A stretch of DNA of 64,000 nt from Isoetes taiwanensis (taxonomy: Eukaryota > Streptophyta > Lycopodiopsida > Isoetales > Isoetaceae). How positions within the stretch are numbered: the first letter of the stretch is position 1; the number at the start of each line of letters is the position of its first letter. The notes beneath the pieces are model-generated. The model saw only the letters and a list, made by a program, of their open reading frames with translations. It was not told where the DNA came from and made no database searches. Below are positions 33,318 through 44,130 of the stretch, piece by piece. The position numbers and the translations under genes were made by a program. The stretch is taken from the NCBI GenBank assembly GCA_021234155.1, contig JAJEKV010000016.1:3743896-3807895 (forward strand). Direction: 5' to 3'.

Positions 33318-35310
33318 AAATGCCCGGATTGCCAAGTACATGCTATCTTTAGCTGGAAGTGCATTGAGTAAAAGGTTGACTATTTGGCTGTAGCAAATTG
33401 AGTTTGGCCCTGTTAGTCATAACAGATGGTCCCTTAAGTAAATTAAATGCTTTGAACTCATGCGCAAGGTCAAAACCCCATTCCAAGCTCGCTAAAGTGG
33501 TCGAACTGGGGGAATATGCCATTTCCGTGTCGTGTCCCTATGTCGAGAAAGAGGGAAATTTGGGGGTTGGCACATCCTTGTAGTCAATGTCTATTTTTTT
33601 TCGGAAGTGTTTCTGGGATATGTGCTACCATTTCAATGGTGGGATGAACAAATGGAGCTGTTTTGGTACCCAATACTTAAACCCTACTAAATACGTAGGG
33701 TTTAGGTTTTGGTAGCCTTCCCTACATCTGAAGTGGTCGAGAGCTTGCATGCAGAGTTTCCTCGAAAGTTTGAGGAGAGATCCCAAGAGGGAGAGCAAAA
33801 AAACCCTCCCTAGGCACCGGTTCCGAACATGCCTCGTTGCGATGGCTCATAACAAGCTGGATATCGTGTGACTGGACATGGCAAAAGGCACAAAAGGACA
33901 GCTCGACTGTGTAGTTGCATCCAAAAGGCTAGAGTAACCCTACGACACATGTTTAAGAAGTAGACGATCGATTACTCGCCTCGATTGCCAAGTACATGCT
34001 ATTTTTACACTATAGGCTAGAAATGCACGAGCGAAAGGTCAACTAGTTGCCTCTAACAAATTGAGTTTGATTCGGTTGGTCATAATAGCTGGTCCCTAGA
34101 ATAAATTGAATGCTTTGGACTCATGCACAAAGTCAAAAACCATATTTCAAGCTCGCTAAAATGGGCCGAACTGAGGAACATGCCATTTTCCCGTCCTGTT
34201 GCCATGTCGAAAAAGAGGAAAATTTGGGGGTTGGCACATCCGTGTGGTGGATGCCCTTTTTCTTTTTTCGGATGTGTTTCTATGACATGAGCTACCATTT
34301 CAATGGTGGGATTAACAGATGGGGCTGTTTTGATACCCCGATACTTAAACCATACTAAATCTGTAGGGTTTAGATTTTGACAGTTTTTCCTACATCTGAA
34401 GTGGTCGAGGGTTTGCGTACAGGGTTCCCTCGAGGTTTTGAGGAGAGCCCCCAAGAGGAAGAACAAAAAAACCCTCCCTATGCACTAGTTCCAAACATGC
34501 CTCGTTGCGATGGCTCGTAGCAAGCTGGAAATTGTGCGATTGGGCATGCCAGAAGGCATAAAAGGATAGTTTGACTGCGCGGTTGCATCCAAAAGGCTAG
34601 AGTTACCCAACGACTGTTTGGGATGTAGGCAATTGATAAATCGCCCGGATTGCCAAGTACATGCTACCTTTACACTATAGCACTAGGCTAGAAGTGCATG
34701 AGTGAAAGGTCGACTAGTTGCTTCTAACACATCGAGTTTGGTTCTGTTGGTCATAATAGCTGGTCCCTAGAGTAAATTGGATGTTTTGGACTCATGCAAA
34801 AAGTCAAAATCCCATTTCAAGCATGCTAAAATGGTCGAACTAGGGAGACATGTGATTTCCCCCTCATGTCCCTATGTCGGAAAAGGAGGAAGTTTGGGGG
34901 TTGGCACGTTCGTGCAGTGGATGTCTATTTTTTCTTTTCAGGGTCATTTCATGGAACCTGAGCTACCATTTCAATGGTGGGGTTAATAGATGGGGCTGTT
35001 TTGATACCGTGATACTTAAACCATACTAAATCTGTAGGGTTTAGGTTTTCGCAGTCTTCCCTGCATTTGATGTGGTCGAGAGCTTGAGTGCAGGGTTCCC
35101 TCGAGGGTTTGAGGAGAGACACCAAGAGGGAGAACAAAAAAAACCCTTCCTATGCACCATTTCTAAACATGCCTCATTGCGATGGCTCGTAAAGCTGGAT
35201 ATCGTGCAATCGGGCATGTCAGAAGGCATGAAATGATAGTTCGACTGCGCGGTAGGATCCAAAAGGCTAGAGTTACCATAGGACACATGTTTGAGAATTA
35301 GACGATTGAC
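33318..35310. repeat. Three tandem units of a 660-bp repeat
   Basis: Units start at GATTGCCAAGTACATGCTA (33326, 33980 and 34647). Each contains a TAGGGTTTAG block and a CGTTGCGATGG to GTAGACG segment. Units are roughly 85-90% alike by eye. No plausible coding function. Confidence 0.9.
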
Positions 35311-37640
35311 ATTGTATTATAGCCATAAAAAGCATTCCACTGCAGATGCCAAGCTTGCTATAATATTCTAGTGGTACTGATTGCTTGTTCAGACCCCCCT
35401 ATTTGTTCTTGCAAAGTCATAGAAGCTTCTAGCAAGGGGGATTCACCGTTTTTTACGTATAAACCATGTGCATGCACGGGAGGGGGGTTTTTTCGACCCA
35501 TTTATGTACATATACGATCGGCAGGGGGTCCTTTTTCTGGTTTATTTTGCACTAGCCTAGGTAATTTTTATTCGGAAGGGGTCAAATTTTACTTTTAAAA
35601 ATCCGTATACAGGGGGGTTTTTCGCCACCCGGCATACCCCCCTTATATATGAGTTACTCCCCCGGGGATTCTAGTAAGATCAGTTGCAATTTGAGAAATG
35701 GAAAAGTGTGATGCAGACACTAACTTCGCTGCCACATGGTTCGCATACCATTGGCTGTAGAATTGGTGCTCCTGTATCTTGAAGAAACTAAGGTGTTTGA
35801 ATAGATCTTTCAGACACCTTCCAAATTTCATTTTATATGTCATTAAAAGTTTGCATAAAGAAATTATGTGTATTTAATCCGTATGGGCTTTTCAACATTG
35901 GAATAATACTGGATAGTGATTGATCAAATGGTTGGACAAAAATGGCAAGACCCTTACCAATAGTAACCACATAAGATTTTAAACAACAACAGAGACTAGG
36001 AGGGGACATATTGGATGTTATAAGAGTTTGCAGAGATGGAAGGGGCTATTTTCAAACTCAATCATATCAATCACATGGGCCAGTCCTCTCCATGGATTTA
36101 TGCGTGAGCGAGAGTATTTACAGGCCCTGCATTTCAAAAGGTTTGTAGCATTTTTCACCATTCAATTTTAATCTTCTTTATTTGATTTTAGTTGTCATAT
36201 TACGTGGAGATGGGCATCTTATGAGGACAAAGAATGTTCATTTATTGCATACTTGCAAACTGTTGCATTATATTTCAAAGGAGGCTTAAACTTAGTCTTA
36301 ACTACGTTAGCAGTTAGCAGGTGAAGAATGGACAAATGTCGTTTGGTATTATTATGCTAAAAATTCATTGAGTTTTAGGCCAAGATTGAGGTTTCTGGTG
36401 AGGAAATTTTAGTTATATAAATCAGGATGCCTATCATTTTCTAAGGCAATTAAGATATTATATCTTTACAAATGAGTCATCCTGTTTACTCTTGTCCACT
36501 CATTTTACTTCAGAGGTTTAGGGTTTGGAAAATATAAAATTACAAACCTTTAAATTTTTAAAGCCATTGGAGGAATCGAGTTTTGACCTCTAGAAATAAT
36601 TTTCATATTCACTTGGAAAAATTGATTTAGGGCATTTGGAGCACAAAATGCTCCGACGCCAACAACGCGTCTGGGCGGATATCTTTGGGAGGCAGAACTG
36701 GCACTTAATGTCCGGATTTGCACCTGATTGCATACAATCTGGTAGCCTAGATATAGATAAAATTATTTTAGAATTTGCTGGTTGCAGTCGAATATGGATA
36801 GTTTCGGATTTGCACTTGACTGTATAAGGTCTGGTAAAATAGAAAATCGATGAAGCTGGCCGCATATTCTGGCACGAAATGGTTTATTGCTAACAGATGT
36901 GGCATGGTTTATGCAGCCAGATCTGGCAAAGATTCAACCTGCTTCTGGATATACAAAGGAAATGATATAGATCTTGACAGAATTAGCTACAAGAAAGGGA
37001 CTTTTCTAGTGCGTCTTTATGCTAGCCATTTTTCCAGTTCAGATGCTTTAGGGCAGCTCCTAGATCTTCACATGATCAGAACAGATATACATGGTGCCAG
37101 ATCTGCTTGTTGCAGCCGGATCTGGTTGTTTTTACCCTAAACTACTGTTACAGACAGATGCCATTCTATATCCTAGTTTTACTCCATGTTTTTCAAAATC
37201 AGCGAGGGTAGTTATGCCCCATGCTGGTGATTTTGACCTGCTTCACATTATCTCTTACTCTTACTCAGGTATTGCGTCTATACGTTATGAAAAGCTTTTA
37301 CATTTTTAAGATTTCAAATACTGTTGTGGCTTTGGCATTCGATGCCGATGTGCCAATTTGTGAGCTCTAATGTGGTTACTGCTGCTAACACTTGACAAAT
37401 AAGATCTGGCGAAATAATTTTGCGCAAAGTGGTATGAACCTGAAGGACGAATATCAGGTTAGAAATATCCACTTGCTAATGAGAATGCTTTTACAACATT
37501 CTTTATGCTGTTTAACATTTCTTGTAAGCAGACGATTCCTATTTGTTTATTTGTCTTTTATTTTCCAATTATATTGCTAGGCCCACTTGTTGTATCAAGT
37601 TTTTTGGAATATAATAGCTGACCATGCATTTTTACCAATC
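35311..37640. other. Interior of the CACTA-like element, no gene recognised
   Basis: AT-rich DNA with G-rich patches near 35390-35660 and repeated AGATCTGGC/ATCTGG motifs at 36640-37130. It may include introns of the captured gene. No domain was identified. Confidence 0.5.
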
Positions 37641-37645
37641 GGCAG

Positions 37646-38300
37646 GCCATTGAGGGAAGAACCGTGAAAGTGGATGAAGTCAAGAATAAGACTTCAAGAC
37701 TACCAGGGCGTGACTTCCATGATAGAGAGAAAACGAAAAGAGATAGGAATGGGTAAGTATCATTTATGTAGTCCGTTATCAGTTAAAAGTATATGTTCAC
37801 TCTGTATATTTTTCCATGTAGGAGAGGGGTTCCATGTTGTTTTACATCTTCCCAAGAATCATGGGGTTTGGTGTCAATCCATGGAAACTTAAAGCCTTTT
37901 CAATTTTTTAACGAATAAATGTTCAAGCAAAAAGACAACCAGAAACAGTCATATTTGGCCACACCATTTGCTTTTGCATGTAACTGAATACATGGTAGAG
38001 CCTTGTATTTTTAGACTAGTTAAAGAAACTTTACTTTATTAGAACAAGTTCTAGTCAGATAGCTATAATTCTAGGGAGGTACTGAGGACTGGTGTTTGAA
38101 GATCAGAAATACACTCAAGGGAAATTTAGCAGTTTATAAGTTGAGAGTACTAGAAGAATCTGTTCTTCGCTCTTCTAATCTATTTTTCGATGTGCTGATT
38201 TTTTTTGCTCGACATTGTTTATGCAGATCCAGCAAGCCTCTTTGGTGCAAAGGCTGCTCCGTTAGATGGAATTTCAGCGAATGTCAGTATGGGAGAATCT
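37646..38300 (+). pseudogene. Captured host-gene fragment, RRM C-terminal edge (tentative)
   Basis: After an acceptor (TCGGCAG) an open exon reads AIEGRTVKVDEVKNKTSRLP, then GRDFHDREKTKRDRNG, ending at a perfect donor (GGTAAGTATC) near 37752. The IEGRTVKVDEV block is like the last strand of an RNA-recognition motif, and the Arg/Asp-rich tail is usual for such proteins. A second acceptor near 38226 (ATGCAG) precedes DPASLFGAKAAPLDGISANV. Exon-intron structure inside a transposon points to genomic capture. Identity of the donor gene is unknown. Confidence 0.4.
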
Positions 38301-38439
38301 TTAAGTTGAAAGAGTTGTTTATCTCTGTCCTTCAAAACTGTACTCACAATTTTCTGCTAATATGAGAACGGCTGAATGACTACCAATTGTTGTCTTCTTT
38401 TTCTTCTAAATAAAAACAATGATAAATATCAAAGTAAGA

Positions 38440-39260
38440 CTGTTTTATATTTGAATTTACCAATCAATAATCATTACATAACGTCATACTTTGTAATCAA
38501 ACATGTTTTAGAGCATTTAAGTTTATTGTTTTAATATACTAAGGTTAAATATCGTGCACCAATATTGTATGCTAAATCTCAAACTGGAAGCACTATTAAA
38601 TATCATATATGAAATTAGGTATACGTACATCGTTTTAAAATCGTATCGATTAATTATTTGAAATCATAGAAAAAAACTCATATTAACAAATTTAAACCAT
38701 ATCAATTTGCCATGTTATATGTTGTTCATTAATTACTACAAAATATTCGAATAATTTACCATGTCAATATACCGAGGAAGATAGATGCGATTAAGTACTA
38801 TTCCAGTAAATTTGATATACTCGTATCAGATATTTTAAGTTGTTAGAAAAACTAACTAAAATAATTATGTTTCAGTACCATGGAGAAAAATAGAGTAACA
38901 AAGGACATATGAGCATCTTGGAACCAAGTATGTTTCACACGTTGTGTATTGGTGATTAATCACCATAAAAAATCATGTTAATTATACGCTTCAAATTACC
39001 ATGTTAATATATTGAGGTAGATAGACGTTATCAAATATCAGTCTGCTAAACTTGACATACTAAATAGTAGTACATATTATATAGTTTAAGTTGTTACAGA
39101 GACCAATTAAAATTGCCATGTTTCAATACCATGTCACAAAATAATGTTGGCTTACCACCTTAAAAAAAAATATGTTGATGAACCAAATTAAATAACTAGA
39201 CATGGTTTGTAAACTTTTGAACCCACTAACATGTAATTTGGTTTTCAGCAGCAAACCATT
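38440..39260. repeat. Right subterminal repeat region of CACTA-like element
   Basis: Repeated blocks, for example ACCATGT(C/T)AATATA..GAGG(A/T)AGATAGA at about 38760 and 39000, mirror the repeat-rich left end. Confidence 0.7.
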
Positions 39261-39298
39261 AAAAAAAATCATATTGGTTCAATTTTGGGGGCCTTGTG

Positions 39299-39595
39299 TA
39301 TGGTGCGTGTGGTGGATTCCATATGTGTGTACTTGCAGTCCGTCAGTCGTTGCTTCATGTTGACATACTGGATAACCCTTATGCATGTTACTAACACGTG
39401 GAAGCTTGTGCAGGCTGTTTGATAGCTGGCGGAGCGTACGTGTGCATTTAGTTATCTTGTGTCGTCATCTTGTTATCTGTATACGTGGCTTTCATGTATA
39501 TAGCCTCATGGGAGGCAGTACTTGTTCTGTGTACTCTGATGGTTTGATGTGAATACAAATCGAAATTTTTGATACTAAAATTTTGGTTCTTAACA
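39299..39595 (+). repeat. 3' LTR of gypsy element, second part
   Basis: It resumes the LTR at TATGGTGCGTGTGGTGG after the CACTA-like insertion and ends TTAACA at 39595, followed by ATATA TSD. Confidence 0.93.
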
Positions 39596-39600
39596 ATATA

Positions 39601-40050
39601 TGTCCCAATTGGCATCTAGTTCCATGACTTTTTTCCCTTATTTGCTGCATGCTGACCCATGAAGACCTATTTATGTCTAGGCCCATATGTGTCTACCAAA
39701 AAAAGCAAAATAAAAAAAAAAACCACATGTCCAACTTGAAACATAATTTACATCTCAATTTATTAAAAAACAAAGGGAACATTTACGTCCCAGTGAGTAA
39801 ATTTATGCTCAAGTATGATGTGGATAAATGACTAAATGACGGATAAAAAGGCTTTTCATTTATATAAAGTACTTGGTGGAAGTTATGGACATCAGGTCCA
39901 TTTAGACTCTATTGTCTTGAAGTTCTTCTCGCAAAAATTCACATTGCAAAGGTGAGATTGTTAATTTGAATGAGCATGTTCTTTGGTTTTATCTTTCAAC
40001 TTGACCTAGAGTCAGATCCAACTGAGCAGCAACTGAGCTTAGAGGCTTTT
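39601..40050. other. Non-genic spacer
   Basis: AT-rich sequence between gypsy element and LINE; no feature recognised. Confidence 0.5.
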
Positions 40051-40070
40051 TGCACAATCACTTTTCTGCT

Positions 40071-40921
40071 TTCTTCACTGCACGGCGTCTTCCCTTTCAG
40101 TCAAATTTTCAAGCGGCTTTGCTTGCTAAGGTTCATCCTATAGTCACCAATGAGCAAAGGGCCACTTTAGAGGCTAAGATCAGCTAGGATGATTTAGCTG
40201 AGGCCACATTTTCTCTCAAGAGGGGCAAGTGTCCGGGTCTTGATGGTATTCCGGTGAAGTTTTTCCAGGAGTATTGGGATTGGCTTGGTGCAGATGTGTA
40301 TGATGCTTTCTGGGATTTTAAAAGACAGAAGCACCTGGACAAAATCTTCAACTCTGATTGCATCTCCCTTATTCCAAACTGTAAATATCCCTCTTCCATT
40401 TCAGATTGGCGCTCCATTACCTTGTTGTCTTCAGTGTACAAGATCTTTGCTAAAGCTTTTGCTCAGAAGCTTTGTGTCGCGCTTACTGAGTCCATCTCTT
40501 CCACACAGTCAGATTTCTTGCCTCGCCGATGTATCTTGAATAATGTGGCAGTAGCATATGAGGGTCTCTATTGGGATAGAATGCATGGTTACCCCATTGT
40601 ATACTTGAAGCTAGATTTTGCAAAAGCATATGATAGTGTTGACTGGGGTTTCCTGGAGCAGTCTTGGTTTTGGTGCCCAGTTCGCAACAGACATTATGAA
40701 GCTTCATTATTCTGCTCGTTCATCAGTTCTTTTTCAAGGAGAACCATTGATATTTTTTCAGGTGGGACGTGGCATTCGCCAGGGCTGTGCTTTGGCGCCG
40801 CTGCTTTTTACTATTGTGGTAGAGATTCTTTCTCAGGTATTATCTCTTGCAGTGCAGGAAGGCAACCTGCATGGTCCTCCTATGAATAATGGTTTACAAG
40901 AGATTTGTAATCATAGTTACC
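40071..40921 (+). pseudogene. LINE RT, first half
   Basis: Motifs in order: KCPGLDGIPVKFFQEYW, NSDCISLIPN, SDWRSITLLSSVYKIFAKAF, LKLDFAKAYDSVDW with the first catalytic Asp, and in the next frame GRGIRQGCALAPLLFTIVVE. A frameshift lies near 40640. The sequence stops at NNGLQEICN, where the hAT-like element interrupts. Confidence 0.9.
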
Positions 40922-42300
40922 AAAAACGGCCGTATTTTACGTCTAATATGGAAAATATGGATTTTGAAAAAAAAAAAAACGTATAAAATACGGACTACGC
41001 GTAGTACCTTGAAAAAACGAGAACCAAATATGCCGTTGTTTTTATGCAATACGCCGTATTAACCGTTTTTTCAAGCCGTTTTTGGTAAAATCACCTGACC
41101 GTTCGTGTTCATTTATCCCCTGCTATAACACAGACCTAAACCATGGAGCGATTGCGGCTGAAGATTTGCGACAATATTTAGAGCCCTGAGCTGAGAGGTC
41201 GGATTTGTGAGGTCGGATTTGAGCCCTGAGAGCTGAGAGGTCGGATTCGTCCCAGTCATCCAGATATTCTGGATCTATTGAAGTAACAGCAAAAAGGTAA
41301 GGCTTGGAGGTTGTAATAAGCTTATTGTAAAATGTAAACAAGATAATCTGGGGCAGTTTTATGAACTGAAGAAGAAGGGTGAAAAACAGTTTCGGCAACT
41401 GCACAGGTCATATCTCAATGCTTTTGACGGCCTGTTTCCATCTCAACTCTCTCTTTTAAATGCCTGTTTGCGAGCAACCCTGTCTGCCCATCCTGTACAC
41501 ATAGCCTGTTGGAGAATTTTCTCTTGCTCAGGTTTTAGTCCTTCCCCAATCAATACCCTCTTTTCAACCATGCCTTTTCATAGCATTCGGCTGTTTACAG
41601 AGATATGCCATCAAATTGGAGAAAGACGGGCATTGGATGGAAGCCCCAATGCTGAAGGGCGAGTGGGAAGGATTAGTTTATTCATCTACGACATGCTTTT
41701 TCCCTTGAATGATCAAGGCTGGGCTTTTTCCCTGTACTAGTATCTTGGTAATGTAGGGTGCCAGCTTTATTTATGCTGGCTAATAAGAAGTGGCGCCCCA
41801 AAAACTCAAGTTTGAGAGGAGGAGACACATGGTTCTGTGCAGAAAATCAGACTGATTGAGAACCAAGCATCCCATAAAAATTAAATTATATAGATTTCCT
41901 GAAGTATTAACTCCATTGTCGAAGTTATATTCTTCTGTTAAGTGTTTAACTTGTGTTCTCAAATTGAAATTATAAGATCCTGGAGAATCCTCTATATACT
42001 GCGCTGTAATAGAACCATCATTCAAATAATGCCCATCATTCACGTGTTCATAGGACATCAAAGGCTGTGGTCTGCAGCAGTATTGCCAGGAATTTGAACA
42101 TTTCTATATGTTTTAAAGCCTAATCTACAATATATTTGGAATCTCACGTACAAAATATGTTGTTCATACTTAGAAGCACAATTCTGTGCGTTTTGAGTAT
42201 TTTGCCGTATTTTTTGTATCCGTATTTCGTATTCCGTAGTTGTTTTTTTTTTTTTTTTGGCATGCCGTATCCTATTCCGTATCCGTATTTGGTAACTATG
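40922..42300. mobile_element. hAT-like non-autonomous DNA transposon (1,379 bp)
   Basis: TIRs CATAGTTACCAAA(A/T)ACGG on both ends, flanked by an exact 8-bp duplication TTTGTAAT (40914-40921, 42301-42308). Removing the element and one duplication restores the LINE reading toward QYADD. Subterminal CCGTATT/AATACGG motifs recur many times near both ends. An 8-bp TSD fits hAT. No transposase was recognised; two ORFs of 90-93 codons inside are of unknown meaning. Confidence 0.88.
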
Positions 42301-42308
42301 TTTGTAAT

Positions 42309-42830
42309 CAGTACGCAGATGACACTTTCTTGTTCTTAATGGCTGATGAGCAGAATTTGCAGAATGCCATTTCCTTGTTGGACAGTTTCTCTTTGGCTTC
42401 TGGTATCTTTATGGGATGGCAAAAGTGTACTGCCTTGTGGGCCCTAGAATCTCCAGCGCCTGTATTTCTATGGAAGGTTCTTCCTCATGGGAAGGCAATT
42501 AGGCTTCTGGGCATTCCAGTTGGTATACACCTCTCATCTGGAAACGCGTGGGATGTCATTATTAAGGGGTTGGAAAGGCATTTATTCTGGTGGTCCATGG
42601 CTAATTTATCCATGGCTAGTCGTGTAACTGTGGCAAAGTCAGTTCTGAGTGGTACACATGTCTATATGGATGCTGGCACCGCAGAACAAAGATGCAGCTC
42701 ATTGTTCGTACTGTCAGGAACTTTATCTTGGGTGGTACTAAAGAAGGAGCTGATGTTAAAATTAGTTGGGCAAACTAAACTTTGTGGGGGGCTAGGGACG
42801 ATTCACTTTCTTCTCCAGACAAGGTGCTGA
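42309..42830 (+). pseudogene. LINE RT, second half
   Basis: The frame opens NQYADDTFLFLMADEQNLQN, containing the YADD catalytic pair, then SLASGIFMGWQKC and a thumb region (GKAIRLLGIPVGI, MASRVTVAKSVLSGTHVYM). Frames break near 42800. Confidence 0.9.
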
Positions 42831-43483
42831 TTTCTAAGTTCATATGGCGAATTCTGAATAATGCTGATAATTCTCCAGGTCTGCGTCTCATTCACCAGTC
42901 TTTATAGATGTGCATTTCCTTTGGCTCTCCATCCATTAAGCCACTCCTCCCGTGGGCATTATTCTATCCACTTTCTCCATATCCTAATGCATCTCCTTTC
43001 CTCAAGGGGTTGCTAGCTGCTTGGGAGACTGTGCGCACTTTATTTCAGTTCCATCCAATGGCCCATATAGATCCTGCAGCCAGTTGCTAGTGGATCCCTT
43101 TGGGTGACGGCCAGGCAGACTGTCCCCTGGTCTCTTCTGTCCATCCATTGACGCAAAGTCGGTGGCAAGCAGCGGGTGTGCTCACGGTGTCTGCATGGTA
43201 TAATGAGACAAGATTGTTGACATGAAATGAGTTCAAACTGAAGTTCCTCCTTCTTCGTTGGGACCGTGGCATTCGGTAAAAAGTAGCTGTTGCACTTTCT
43301 CCACACCCACAAGGCGTGGTTCCCCAGCTCTGGGTGGTTCATGGCAGTGTTAAGGAGGAGCACCTGGTGCACTCGATGTAAATGGTCCTGCTTCATCCTG
43401 AAGTGTTGCCTCCATCGCCAAAGTGGTCTTTAGCTATCCCTGAGCCTCATTGGAAAGCAGTCTAGCGATGGGTATGGGATAAA

Positions 43484-43696
43484 TTGCTCCATCCTAAGCT
43501 ATCTATTTTATGGTGGCAGATCATTCATAGATGCCTGCGGGTAAACACTGTTGTTCATCGATTTCGTCCAGAAGTCTCTGTGATCTGCCCTCTTTACATG
43601 CAGAGGAATGAGACAATTGAGCACTGCTTTTTCTTGTGTCACCATGTTCGACTTGCTTGGCAGCGGCTAGCGGCTTTTGAGCCTTTTCCATTGTGA
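43484..43696 (+). pseudogene. LINE C-terminal zinc-finger segment (zf-RVT)
   Basis: The frame reads LHPKLSILWWQIIHRCLRVN, then CPLYMQRNETIEHCFFLCHH and W. This is the C-x2-C ... H-x4-C pattern found after the RT in plant LINEs; the second Cys is Tyr here. Confidence 0.8.
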
Positions 43697-44130
43697 CTTG
43701 AATAGTCAGCAAGTCCTATTGTCAGTCTATCCTAGTTCTTGGGACAAGCTGGCAAAGAGGGCTTTCCACTTAGCATCTGCTTGGATCATCTGATCCATCT
43801 GGAAGAGACGAAATATGCTCATCTTTAAAGGACATGTCTTTTCAGATATGCAAGTGCTTAGCGATGCTCGTAGTCGCATTGTAAGGGCGTACAAGTGTTC
43901 TTCCTTAAAGGATGACGTCAAGAGTGTCATTTGGGAGCAATATCTGCAGATTCAGACTTACTCATAGCAAACATTTGTGCTCGTGGTGATATGTATTCTC
44001 TGCTTTTCTATGTTATGTATGTGGTGGGTAGTGTTGCTCTGGTGGACATCCTCTCCACTGGGTTTTGAGTCCCCCATGTACTCTTTGTATTCTTTTGAGT
44101 AATAAAGATCCGCATTCATAAAAAAAAAAA

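Larger units (their letters stand above)
29606..39298. mobile_element. 9.7-kb CACTA-like DNA transposon, non-autonomous
   Basis: TIRs begin CACAAGGCCCCCAAAA on both ends, about 22 bp with one mismatch. The flanking 3-bp duplication TAT (29603-29605, 39299-39301) is confirmed by the uninterrupted left LTR. A 3-bp TSD with TIRs beginning CAC fits the CACTA/EnSpm superfamily, although CACAA replaces the usual CACTA/G. Both ends carry AT-rich subterminal repeats (29640-30240, 38440-39260), typical of the group. No transposase was recognised. The interior is repeats, palindromes and a probable host-gene fragment. Confidence 0.85.
10856..39595 (+). mobile_element. Ty3/gypsy element with two DNA transposons in its LTRs
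   Basis: The element starts TGTTATGCC at 10856 and ends TTAACA at 39595, flanked by ATATA (10851-10855 and 39596-39600). The internal region (23666-28094) has an iMet primer-binding site, gag, protease, RT, RNase H, integrase and a polypurine tract, in gypsy order. Each LTR is interrupted by a large TIR element: 12384-23436 in the 5' LTR and 29606-39298 in the 3' LTR. Net LTR lengths are about 1,754 and 1,805 bp. They differ by several substitutions and indels, so the retroelement is older than the copia elements. Confidence 0.93.
40051..44130 (+). mobile_element. L1-like LINE, 5' truncated, poly(A) tail
   Basis: ORF2 relics begin near 40070 within the RT and run to a zinc-finger segment at 43690. 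A 3' UTR with AATAAAG (44101) and A11 tail (44120-44130) follows. A hAT-like element (40922-42300) splits the RT. The endonuclease domain and ORF1 are absent, consistent with the 5' truncation typical of LINE insertions. Confidence 0.85.

Noticed and set aside
34080-35286. ORFs in the 660-bp repeat (for example 128 aa on the minus strand)
   Set aside because: Frames are not maintained among the three units and no domain is visible.
41123-42061. Coding function for ORFs inside the hAT-like element
   Set aside because: No hAT transposase motif or other domain; lengths of 90-93 codons are compatible with chance.
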